64,000 bases of DNA from Stutzerimonas kirkiae. Lineage in GTDB: Bacteria; Pseudomonadota; Gammaproteobacteria; Pseudomonadales; Pseudomonadaceae. The stretch spans positions 27,989 through 91,988 of the forward strand of contig NZ_QJUO01000017.1 in NCBI RefSeq assembly GCF_004327335.1, read 5' to 3'. Shown one piece after another: positions 1 through 7,394 of the stretch (position 1 is its first letter; each line of letters opens with the position of its first letter). The notes beneath the pieces were generated by a model. The model worked only from the letters and a program-made list of their open reading frames with translations. It was not told the DNA's origin and searched no databases. Position numbers and translations under genes: made by a program.

Positions 1-282
1 GAGCCCGGTTTCCTGGCGCCCGAGCGGGCCTGGCTGGATGAGATATTCGGCACCATGGGCTATGTCGATGCCCTGCGCGAGGTGAACCGCGAAGGTGATC
101 TCTACAGTTGGTGGGCAGACAGCGAGCAGGCGCAGTTGCTCAACCTGGGCTGGCGCCTCGACTACCAGATACTGACACCGGGCATGCGCCGCTTCGTGCG
201 CAGCGCACGCCTGCCGAGCCAGCCGCGCTTCTCCCAGCACGCGCCGATGATCGTCGACTACGACTGGACCCTCAGCATCTAG
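1..282 (+). CDS. crc: Catabolite repression control protein Crc (C-terminal part)
   Basis: The window opens inside this gene; 93 C-terminal residues are visible and read open from base 1 to a TAG. Crc has an exonuclease III-like fold without nuclease activity and, with Hfq, represses translation of catabolic mRNAs in Pseudomonas. The visible part holds the conserved stretches YVDALREVNREG, YSWW, LNLGWRLDYQIL and SQHAPMIVDYDW, the usual Crc ending. The neighbours (DUF4870 gene, then rph) match the Pseudomonas crc-rph region. A generic ExoIII-family protein is the only alternative. Confidence 0.9.
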   Translation, partial: EPGFLAPERAWLDEIFGTMGYVDALREVNREGDLYSWWADSEQAQLLNLGWRLDYQILTPGMRRFVRSARLPSQPRFSQHAPMIVDYDWTLSI

Positions 283-336
283 CAGGGGCAGCCCTGGCCG
301 CTCCCACGCAAGCGATATGCGATCGCCGTCAGGGCT

Positions 337-711
337 CTAATCCCCCGCCGCCTTGATCGGCCGCCAGCAGAACGGGTAGCGGTAGGCCTGCCCTTCATTG
401 GCCTTGATGCCGGCGATCACGCCCAGGATGACCGCGCCGATGATGACGATCCCGGCCAGGATGAACCCGACTATGACCAGCATCAGCAGCAGGCTGATAG
501 CCAGCGCGATGGCCACGGTGATCTGGAAGTTCATCGCCTCGCGGCCCTGATCGTCGATGAAGGGATTCTGGTCCTTCTTGATCTGCCAGACGATCAACGG
601 CCCGAACAGGTTTCCGAAGGGGAATACGAACCCCAGGGCTGCCGCGAAATGGCAAAGCATCGCCCACTGACGGGCCTGGTGATCCAGTGGCTGGTGTTCC
701 TGTTCGCTCAT
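337..711 (-). CDS. DUF4870 small membrane protein
   Basis: A 124-residue integral membrane protein of the DUF4870 (Tic20-like) family, biochemical role unknown. The sequence shows HLAALG-like first-helix residues (CHFAAALGFVFPFGNLFGPLIVW), the charged loop KKDQNPFIDDQGREAMNFQ typical of the family, then two long hydrophobic helices and a C-terminal YPFCWRPIK. I chose the ATG at 711 because GGAG lies about 9 bases upstream; a start 15 bases further upstream has weaker support. It sits between crc and the rph side, as in other Pseudomonas genomes. Confidence 0.85.
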   Translation of the reverse strand: MSEQEHQPLDHQARQWAMLCHFAAALGFVFPFGNLFGPLIVWQIKKDQNPFIDDQGREAMNFQITVAIALAISLLLMLVIVGFILAGIVIIGAVILGVIAGIKANEGQAYRYPFCWRPIKAAGD

Positions 712-757
712 GGTCGCACTCTCCATTCATTCATATTCGCTCAGGGTCGCAAGGCAC

Positions 758-3307
758 TCACCCGGTGGCTCTGCCAGCGGTTGCGAACTCGACCCGGTTG
801 CGCCCGTTGGCCTTTGCCTTGTAGAGGGCTTCATCGGCACGTGCCAGGATATGCTTGATCTCGCCATCGAGCATGGCGATACCGATACTCATGGTCACGC
901 GGATCAGCTCTCCATCCACTTCGACAGCACTCCGCTCCAGACGACTGCGCAAACGCTCGGCCAGCACCTGCGCCCCGGCAAGACCGGTCGCCGGCAACAG
1001 TACCGCGAACTCCTCTCCCCCCAGGCGTCCCACCGTATCGCTCACGCGCAGCACTTCCCGCAGGATCTTCGCCAGATGCACCAGTACCTGGTCGCCCGCG
1101 GCATGTCCGAAATTATCGTTGACGCGCTTGAAGTGATCCAGGTCGAGCATCAGCAAAGCGCCCTTCTCTACGCCGGCGACGGGCTGGCCCAATACGTGCC
1201 GCATCCGTGACATGAAGGCATTGCGATTGGCCAGGCTGGTCAGCGGATCGGTCATGGCCATGCGCTCCAGGTCCATCTCCTTGCGCCGCTGCTCGGTAAT
1301 GTCCTGGACAATGCACAGCCTGCCGGCATGGCTGACCTGATAGCGCACCACGACCAGCGATACGCGCAAGATCCGTCCGTCCTCCAGCAGGATATCCTGG
1401 AAACTCTCGGCATCCGCCATACAGATACCGGGCAACAGGGCGCCCAGCACGGAGCCGGATCGGCCGACCAGGGAATCCGGCTCCATCTCGAGCCCCAGGA
1501 TATCCAGCAGCATCTGGTTGACCAGCAGAATGAGCCCTTCCTCATCTTCGACCAGCACACCACCGGGGAAATGCTCGATGATCGCTTGCAGACGCACGCG
1601 TACGGCGACCAGCGCCCTCTCGGCTTCACGGCGCTCCGTGGTATCGACCAGGGTCCAGATAACATCGCCATCGACGATATCCGGCTCCAACAAGGCCCCC
1701 TGGATGGAAAACCAGCGCGGGCGCCCCTGGGCATCGCGCAACTGGTATTCGACCTGGACCTTGCCAGTTTCCCGCAGGCTGCTGTAGAGCGACTGGAAGG
1801 CCTCGTAGCTCTCGTCATCGCAATGGATCACACGTGAGCTCTGCCCGTCGATCGGCGCACCACCGGCGGAGAACAGATCGACGGCCCGCTGGTTGGCAAG
1901 ACGGATATGCCTGTCGTTGGAGGTCAGGAAAATCTCCGCTCCGTTATTGTCGAACAGCGCCGCCAGCATGTTGCGCTGGGCCACCTGCTGCGTGACATCG
2001 GACTGCACCCCCGCCATGCGCAGGGGCGTGCCATCAGCCGCACGCTGGGTAACCTTGGCGCGATTGCTGGTACGGATATAGTCGCCATTCTCATGCAGCA
2101 GGCGACATTCGCACTCGAAGGATGCGCTATGCCCGGCCAGGTGCGTACGCATCGCCTCTTCCAGGGCCGCCCGGTCATCCGGATGCACGCGCTCTTCGAT
2201 CACCTGCCAGTTCTGCACGGAGGAAACCGCCGGCAAGCCGAGCATCTTCGCCCAGCGCGCATCGAAAATGACCTTGCCGGTGGCAAGCTCCAGTTCCCAC
2301 GAGCCCATGTCACCGCCTTCCAGCGCCAGGCCAAGACGCTTCTCGCCCTCGCTCAGCAGCCGCCGGTCCTCGCCCAGCCGGGCGAACAGCAAGGCGATCC
2401 CCAGGCTGGCCAGCAGCAGGGTGGATGTGCCGAAAGCACTGCCCAGCAGGGCGAGCCGATTCTGCGCCTTCACGGCCAGCAGCGCCCGCTCCCGATCGAG
2501 GCCGACACTCACGATCAGTGGATAGTTTTCCAGACGCCGCCATGCATAGTCCCTCTCGACATCATCGAAAGGCGTCAAATAGCGATACTGCCCACTCTCG
2601 GCATCGCTCTCGTCCATGAACTCACGAACGGGCGACACCCGCGCACGCATGACTTCGGACTGGAAACTCGAACGCGCCAGGTAGTCACCATCGTTACGCA
2701 GCAGGAGGGCGACATCATCATCCTCACTGAACACCGAGCGGAAATAGCTGGAGATGTAGTCGGGAGAAACCGAAACCACCAGCACGCCATCGAAAACCCC
2801 CTGCTGGTGGAGCGGATAGGAAAGCGGGATCGTCCAACGCCCGGAAACCCGCCCCAGCACAGGGCGGCCAATGAACAGATGCTCCGACTCCGCACTGGCC
2901 TGTGCCTGAAAATGCTCGCGGTCCGCAACGGACACCCGGCCCTGCAATCGTCCGTGGCTGGAGTAGATGACATCGCCGCTACGATCGACGATGGAAATCT
3001 GCATGAAGCTCTCTGGCGGAAAGATTTCCAGGGCGCTGTGCACCGAGAGCTCGAAGTAGTCCATCTGCCCGGTCTGGTACTTGGCCGCCAGGCTGCGCGC
3101 CAGATACTCGAGGCCGAACATCAGGGTCGTGACCTGCGAGGTCAGCGCATCCGCCATCTGCATGGCCCGCAGGCGGGTCTGCTCTTCGGCATTGTTCAAC
3201 TGCGTCCGCTGGGCATTGAACAAGGCGCCCCAATACAGCAGGCAGGCCAGCAGTACGAGTGACAGGGACAGGATTATACGCGGCGGAAAACAGCGTAAGG
3301 CAGGCAC
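758..3307 (-). CDS. Membrane sensor diguanylate cyclase (Cache/PDC, PAS repeats, GGDEF)
   Basis: An 849-residue protein predicted to make cyclic di-GMP from GTP in response to a periplasmic signal. Order: N-terminal membrane segment (about 10-28), periplasmic Cache/PDC-like sensor (about 35-275), second membrane helix (about 285-310), a PAS_3-type domain (PDDRAALEEAMRTHL), two further PAS regions, and a GGDEF domain beginning at MTDPLTSLANRNAF. The active-site loop is RLGGEEFAVLLP, and RVSD upstream fits the inhibitory I-site RxxD, so it is probably active and product-inhibited. No EAL domain follows. The start is GTG. It lies between rph and the DUF4870 gene and is probably its own unit. Confidence 0.92.
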   Translation of the reverse strand: MPALRCFPPRIILSLSLVLLACLLYWGALFNAQRTQLNNAEEQTRLRAMQMADALTSQVTTLMFGLEYLARSLAAKYQTGQMDYFELSVHSALEIFPPESFMQISIVDRSGDVIYSSHGRLQGRVSVADREHFQAQASAESEHLFIGRPVLGRVSGRWTIPLSYPLHQQGVFDGVLVVSVSPDYISSYFRSVFSEDDDVALLLRNDGDYLARSSFQSEVMRARVSPVREFMDESDAESGQYRYLTPFDDVERDYAWRRLENYPLIVSVGLDRERALLAVKAQNRLALLGSAFGTSTLLLASLGIALLFARLGEDRRLLSEGEKRLGLALEGGDMGSWELELATGKVIFDARWAKMLGLPAVSSVQNWQVIEERVHPDDRAALEEAMRTHLAGHSASFECECRLLHENGDYIRTSNRAKVTQRAADGTPLRMAGVQSDVTQQVAQRNMLAALFDNNGAEIFLTSNDRHIRLANQRAVDLFSAGGAPIDGQSSRVIHCDDESYEAFQSLYSSLRETGKVQVEYQLRDAQGRPRWFSIQGALLEPDIVDGDVIWTLVDTTERREAERALVAVRVRLQAIIEHFPGGVLVEDEEGLILLVNQMLLDILGLEMEPDSLVGRSGSVLGALLPGICMADAESFQDILLEDGRILRVSLVVVRYQVSHAGRLCIVQDITEQRRKEMDLERMAMTDPLTSLANRNAFMSRMRHVLGQPVAGVEKGALLMLDLDHFKRVNDNFGHAAGDQVLVHLAKILREVLRVSDTVGRLGGEEFAVLLPATGLAGAQVLAERLRSRLERSAVEVDGELIRVTMSIGIAMLDGEIKHILARADEALYKAKANGRNRVEFATAGRATG

Positions 3308-3393
3308 TCGGCATCACCCTGAATATAGATGTCGAAACGGGGCATGCCAGCGGCATGCGGACTATACGCTGCGCCCGACGGGCGCAACCGGAC

Positions 3394-4116
3394 TCACTCC
3401 TGCGACAAGGCTGCCCGCTGAATGGCGAACAGTTCCTGCAAGCCTTTGTCGGCCAGGGCCAGCATCGCGTTGAACTGGTCAGCGGTGAAGGGCGCCCCCT
3501 CCGCCGTTCCCTGGACCTCGATGAAACCACCGGCATCGGTCATGACCACATTGAGGTCGGTTTCCGCCGCGGAGTCTTCCAGGTAATCCAGGTCCAGTAC
3601 CGGCTCGCCCTGATAAATGCCGACCGATACCGCCGCAACCATCTGCTTGAGCGGCTCGCCCTTGAGCGATCCACGCTTCTTCAGCGCGGCCAGGGCATCC
3701 ACCAGCGCCACCATGGCCCCGGTGATCGAAGCGGTACGCGTACCGCCATCGGCCTGGATCACATCACAGTCGATATAGATGGTGTTCTCACCCAGCTTGC
3801 TCATATCCAGCGCGGCGCGCAACGAACGGCCGATCAGGCGCTGGATTTCCAGGGTACGGCCACCCTGCTTGCCACGGCTCGCTTCACGCTGCGTACGCTC
3901 GCCAGTGGCGCGCGGCAGCATGCCGTATTCAGCGGTCAGCCAGCCCTGGCCCTGGCCCTTGAGGAAACGCGGTACACCGCTCTCGATGCTGGCGGTACAG
4001 ATGACCTTGGTATCGCCGAATTCGACCAGGACCGATCCTTCGGCATGCTTGGTGTAGTGACGGGTGATACGGATCGATCGCAGTTGGTCGGCAACTCGGC
4101 CACTGGGTCGTTTCAT
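3394..4116 (-). CDS. rph: Ribonuclease PH
   Basis: Phosphorolytic 3'-5' exoribonuclease that trims tRNA 3' ends; it works as a hexamer in the cytoplasm. The 240-residue length is normal. Conserved family stretches are [59 protein letters not shown] (phosphate-binding arginines), [17 protein letters not shown] and DLDYLEDS. The reading frame is open 19 codons further upstream, but the ATG at 4116 starts the conserved sequence and has AGGA 7 bases before it. Confidence 0.97.
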   Translation of the reverse strand: MKRPSGRVADQLRSIRITRHYTKHAEGSVLVEFGDTKVICTASIESGVPRFLKGQGQGWLTAEYGMLPRATGERTQREASRGKQGGRTLEIQRLIGRSLRAALDMSKLGENTIYIDCDVIQADGGTRTASITGAMVALVDALAALKKRGSLKGEPLKQMVAAVSVGIYQGEPVLDLDYLEDSAAETDLNVVMTDAGGFIEVQGTAEGAPFTADQFNAMLALADKGLQELFAIQRAALSQE

Positions 4117-4438
4117 TGAGTAATCCTGCTTCTGGTAGGGGGCGTTTTCCATTATATAGAGGCCGCACGCCAATAGGTGGTTGTCGGCGCGTAGCGGGAC
4201 AGTCGGACAATCGCATGAACGCCCACTGCCGCTCCCGGGCAGGCATATGCCCCGCTTCAGGAGGCGGGATTACGCGCAAATCGTACAGCGCTGGCGGGGG
4301 CCTGGTGCCCGTGACAACACGAACCCGGCTTCCACGGCCATGCAGCGGGATTTCATGACCGCCCCGGCGGAGCGACAAATCGCCAGCGGCGGCCCCACTC
4401 CATCCTCTATAATCGCGCCCTTTGCCCGGAGCCTCGTC
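4117..4438. promoter_or_regulatory. Divergent promoter region rph / rlmI-like
   Basis: This 322-base gap separates two divergent genes. A TATAAT hexamer reads leftward at 4156-4151 toward rph and another reads rightward at 4408-4413, about 26 bases before the methyltransferase start. I could not place a convincing -35 for either. Nothing else coding is visible. Confidence 0.4.
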
Positions 4439-5632
4439 ATGTCCCTGCCCAGCCTGCGCCTCAAAGCCAACGCCGACCGACGCCTGCGCGCCGGCCATCT
4501 GTGGGTCTACAGCAACGAGGTGGACACCGCCAGCACCCCGCTGGGTGCCTTCGCCGCCGGCGACCAGGCCGTACTCGAGGCCGCCAGCGGCAAGGCCCTG
4601 GGCATCGTCGGCGTCAGCCCGAACAACCTTATCTGCGCGCGCCTGTTGTCGCGCGATACCAAGCACCCATTGGACAAGTCGCTGCTGGTGCATCGCCTGC
4701 AAGTCGCCCTGTCGCTGCGCGAGCGGCTGTTCGACAAACCCTGCTATCGCCTGGTGTATGGCGACTCGGACCTGCTGCCGGGGCTGGTGGTGGACCGTTT
4801 CTTCGACATCCTGGTGGTGCAACTGGCTTCGGCGACCATGGAACGCCACAAGGACGCCGTGCTGGAAGCGCTGCTCAAGGTGCTCAAACCCAGCGGCGTG
4901 CTGTGGAAGAACGACTCCGGCGCCCGCGATGCCGAGGGCCTGCCACGTCATGTCGACACCGCTTTCGGCGTGGTGCCGGAGTGGGTGGCGCTGGAAGAGA
5001 ACGGCGTCAGCTTCGAGGCCCCGGTGATCGCCGGGCAGAAGACCGGCTGGTTCTACGACCACCGCATGAACCGCGCACGCCTGGCGCCCTATGTGAAGGG
5101 CAAGCGGGTGCTCGACCTGTTCAGCTATATCGGCGGCTGGGGTGTGCAGGCGGCGGCGTTCGGCGCCAGCGAGGTGATGTGCGTGGATGCCTCCGCTTTC
5201 GCCCTGGATGGCGTCGAGCGCAATGCCGCGCGCAACGGCCTGTCGGAAAGGATCATCTGCGCCGAGGGCGACGTGTTCGCCGCACTACGCGAACTCAAGG
5301 CCGCCGACGAGCGCTTCGACGTGGTAATCGCCGACCCGCCCGCGTTCATCAAGCGCAAGAAGGACATCAAGAATGGCGAGGCCGCCTACCGCCGTCTCAA
5401 TGAAAGCGCCATGCGCCTGCTGAACAAGGACGGCATCCTGGTCAGCGCTTCCTGCTCCATGCACCTGGACGAAGACAACCTGCAGAACATCCTGCTGACC
5501 AGCGCCCGCCACCTTGACCGCAACATCCAGTTGCTCGAACGTGGCGGCCAGGGCCCGGACCATCCGGAGCACCCGGCGATCGCCGAGACACGCTATATCA
5601 AGAGCCTGACCTGCAGGCTGCTGCCCAGTTGA
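4439..5632 (+). CDS. Class I SAM-dependent rRNA methyltransferase, RlmI-like (PUA domain)
   Basis: A 397-residue member of the RlmI/YccW family, which methylates a cytosine of 23S rRNA with S-adenosylmethionine. An N-terminal PUA-like domain (about 1-75, HLWVYSNEVD) is followed by a Rossmann fold with motif I VLDLFSYIGGWGVQAAAFGA and catalytic motif IV VVIADPPAF. SASCSMHL carries the conserved late cysteine of m5C enzymes. The frame is open far upstream, but the ATG at 4439 opens the conserved sequence and has GGAG 8 bases before it. The exact rRNA target cannot be read from sequence. Confidence 0.88.
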   Translation: MSLPSLRLKANADRRLRAGHLWVYSNEVDTASTPLGAFAAGDQAVLEAASGKALGIVGVSPNNLICARLLSRDTKHPLDKSLLVHRLQVALSLRERLFDKPCYRLVYGDSDLLPGLVVDRFFDILVVQLASATMERHKDAVLEALLKVLKPSGVLWKNDSGARDAEGLPRHVDTAFGVVPEWVALEENGVSFEAPVIAGQKTGWFYDHRMNRARLAPYVKGKRVLDLFSYIGGWGVQAAAFGASEVMCVDASAFALDGVERNAARNGLSERIICAEGDVFAALRELKAADERFDVVIADPPAFIKRKKDIKNGEAAYRRLNESAMRLLNKDGILVSASCSMHLDEDNLQNILLTSARHLDRNIQLLERGGQGPDHPEHPAIAETRYIKSLTCRLLPS

Positions 5633-5643
5633 GCCAGGGACTT

Positions 5644-5672
5644 GCCATCAGCGCCTGGACGGGGCTGATGGC
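5644..5672. terminator. Inverted repeat after the methyltransferase gene
   Basis: GCCATCAGC and GCTGATGGC form a 9-bp stem around an 11-base loop just after the stop codon. There is no T run, so this is a weak terminator candidate. Confidence 0.35.
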
Positions 5673-5706
5673 AGAGGCCGATGTGAAAACATGATCGCTA
5701 CTCACT

Positions 5707-5726
5707 ATAAATAATTCCCATTTGCC
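5707..5726. promoter_or_regulatory. Fur-box-like site before the ECF sigma gene
   Basis: The bottom strand reads GCAAATGGGAATTATTTAT, which resembles the half-site pattern of Pseudomonas Fur boxes (GCAAATGAGAATTATT). It lies 42 bases before the sigma factor start, where iron repression of FecI-type sigma genes normally acts. Called by eye, not by matrix. Confidence 0.5.
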
Positions 5727-5767
5727 ATCAGAATCTACCGACGTAAACACTACCCGGAACTTCTGTC

Positions 5768-6274
5768 GTGTCCGTCTCCAGCGAAGAACGCCTGCATCTG
5801 TTCCTGCGCCACAGATGCGAACTGATCAACTATGCCAGTGCCCTGCTCGATTCACGGGAAACCGCCGAAGACCTGGTGCAGGAAGCCTGGCTCAAATTCG
5901 AGCGGCATTCACTGGAAGAGGTGCAGCAACCCATCGGCTACCTGTTTAGAATGGTGCGCAACCTGGCATTGGACCATTTGCGCAGCCAGCAGGTGGAACG
6001 GCGCTGGCTCTGCCCGCTGGAGCAGGCGGAAGAGGTCGTCTCCAGCGAGCCGGACCCGGCCAGTGCCGCCCAGCAGAGCAGCTCCCTGGAGCGTCTCGGG
6101 CAGGTTCTGGAAACGCTCGATGACGACGCCCGGACCGCTTTCGAGATGCACCGCTTCGGCGGCTATACCCTGCAGCAGATCGCGGACCACCTGGGTATTT
6201 CCTCCAGCTCGGCTCATCGCCTGGTTCATTCGTCACTGCAACGCTGCCTGCATGCACTCAAGGAGCCCCACTGA
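5768..6274 (+). CDS. FecI-family ECF RNA polymerase sigma factor
   Basis: A 168-residue extracytoplasmic-function sigma factor of the iron-starvation (FecI/PvdS) group. Region 2 shows LINYASALLDSRETAEDLVQEAWLKF and LFRMVRNLALDHLR; region 4 shows LDDDARTAFEMHRFGGYTLQQIADHLGISSSSAHRLVHSSL, the helix-turn-helix for the -35 element. The start is GTG. A FecR gene follows after 3 bases and a TonB receptor comes next, the standard cell-surface signalling order. The Fur-like site upstream suggests induction by iron limitation. Confidence 0.93.
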   Translation: MSVSSEERLHLFLRHRCELINYASALLDSRETAEDLVQEAWLKFERHSLEEVQQPIGYLFRMVRNLALDHLRSQQVERRWLCPLEQAEEVVSSEPDPASAAQQSSSLERLGQVLETLDDDARTAFEMHRFGGYTLQQIADHLGISSSSAHRLVHSSLQRCLHALKEPH

Positions 6275-6277
6275 ACC

Positions 6278-7186
6278 ATGTCCGATTCACGTGAACGCGC
6301 CGAGATGCAGGCCATCGACTGGCAGATGCGCCTGCACCAGTCACCACGCAATCCACTGCTGCACCTGCGCCATCTCCGCTGGCTGGGCAGCAGCCCACTG
6401 CACCGGGAAAGCTGGGATGCCGTTCAGGCCATGTGGCGGCTGACCGCCGAGTTGCAGCCAGCGACCCGCGGTCGCTGGCCCGGGAAAGCGCGACGGCCAC
6501 GCATGGTTGCCATTGCCAGCGCAGCCTGCATGCTGTTGGCGGTCTTCCTGTCATGGCTCGCACTGCCCAGCCATACCGCCAGCGAAGCCCTGTTGAGCGA
6601 GGACGGCAGCCGCATCTGGCCGGCCGCCGATACCCGCCTGGAGCGCCACATGGATGCCAGCCAGCGCCAGGTCATCCTGCACAAGGGCGCGGCATTCTTC
6701 GAAGTGGCCGCCGACAGCTCGCGGCCCTTCACTGTGAATGCATCGGGCATCGAAGTCCTCGTGGTCGGTACCGCCTTTGCGGTGGAACTGCTGGACAACG
6801 GCGTGCAGGTCGCCGTCGAACATGGCCGGGTTCGCGTCGGCAGCGGCCTGTATCGGCAGGAGATCGGCCCCGGGCAGATGCTCAGGATCGATCCGGCTCA
6901 CCTGCAGGACGCGCGCCCTGCCGACATCGTCGGGCCCATCGCGCCCTGGCGGGAAAACCTGTTGGTAGCCCGCAACGAAACCATCGACAGCCTGGTAGGC
7001 AAGGTGGCGGCGGCCCACACCGGCTTCGTCTGGCTGCGCGATACCGAGCTTGGCCGGCAACGCGTGACCGGCCTGTACGACCTGAATCATCCCGAACAGG
7101 CGCTCGCTTCCATGGTCCGCCCGCATGGCGGCCAGGTCCGCCGCATCTGGCCCAATGTGCTGCTGATCGATACCCGGGAGCATTGA
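6278..7186 (+). CDS. FecR-family anti-sigma regulator
   Basis: A 302-residue inner-membrane regulator expected to hold or activate the adjacent ECF sigma factor when the outer-membrane receptor binds its ligand. The N-terminal cytoplasmic part (AIDWQMRLHQSP, WDAVQAMWRL) is the DUF4880/FecR_N-like region, a membrane helix lies at about 74-93 (MVAIASAACMLLAVFLSWLAL), and the periplasmic FecR domain follows (VILHKGAAFFEVAADSSRPFTV, GTAFAVELLDNGVQVAVEHGRVRV). Three bases separate it from the sigma gene, so they are cotranscribed. Confidence 0.93.
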   Translation: MSDSRERAEMQAIDWQMRLHQSPRNPLLHLRHLRWLGSSPLHRESWDAVQAMWRLTAELQPATRGRWPGKARRPRMVAIASAACMLLAVFLSWLALPSHTASEALLSEDGSRIWPAADTRLERHMDASQRQVILHKGAAFFEVAADSSRPFTVNASGIEVLVVGTAFAVELLDNGVQVAVEHGRVRVGSGLYRQEIGPGQMLRIDPAHLQDARPADIVGPIAPWRENLLVARNETIDSLVGKVAAAHTGFVWLRDTELGRQRVTGLYDLNHPEQALASMVRPHGGQVRRIWPNVLLIDTREH

Positions 7187-7201
7187 GGCAAAAATTGCCG
7201 G

Positions 7202-7219
7202 AGCTATCGCGCCAGCGAT
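7202..7219. repeat. Short inverted repeat between fecR-like gene and receptor
   Basis: GCTATCGC and GCGATAGC pair across a 3-4 base loop in the 208-base gap before the TonB receptor. It could attenuate readthrough from sigma/FecR or stabilise mRNA. There is no T run. Confidence 0.3.
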
Positions 7220-7394
7220 AGCCCGATGGCCGACCACAAAAGGCCGCCGGAACAGGTTTCTGACATCCCACCAGTGACAGCCCGAAGGGTTGTCGCCATA
7301 TAGAGGCCGCGGGCCAAAAAACCTGGGAAAAAAATCCACACGTTTCGTCTTCCTCATGACATGCGAATGCATCTCATCCAAAAAGGAAGAAAGC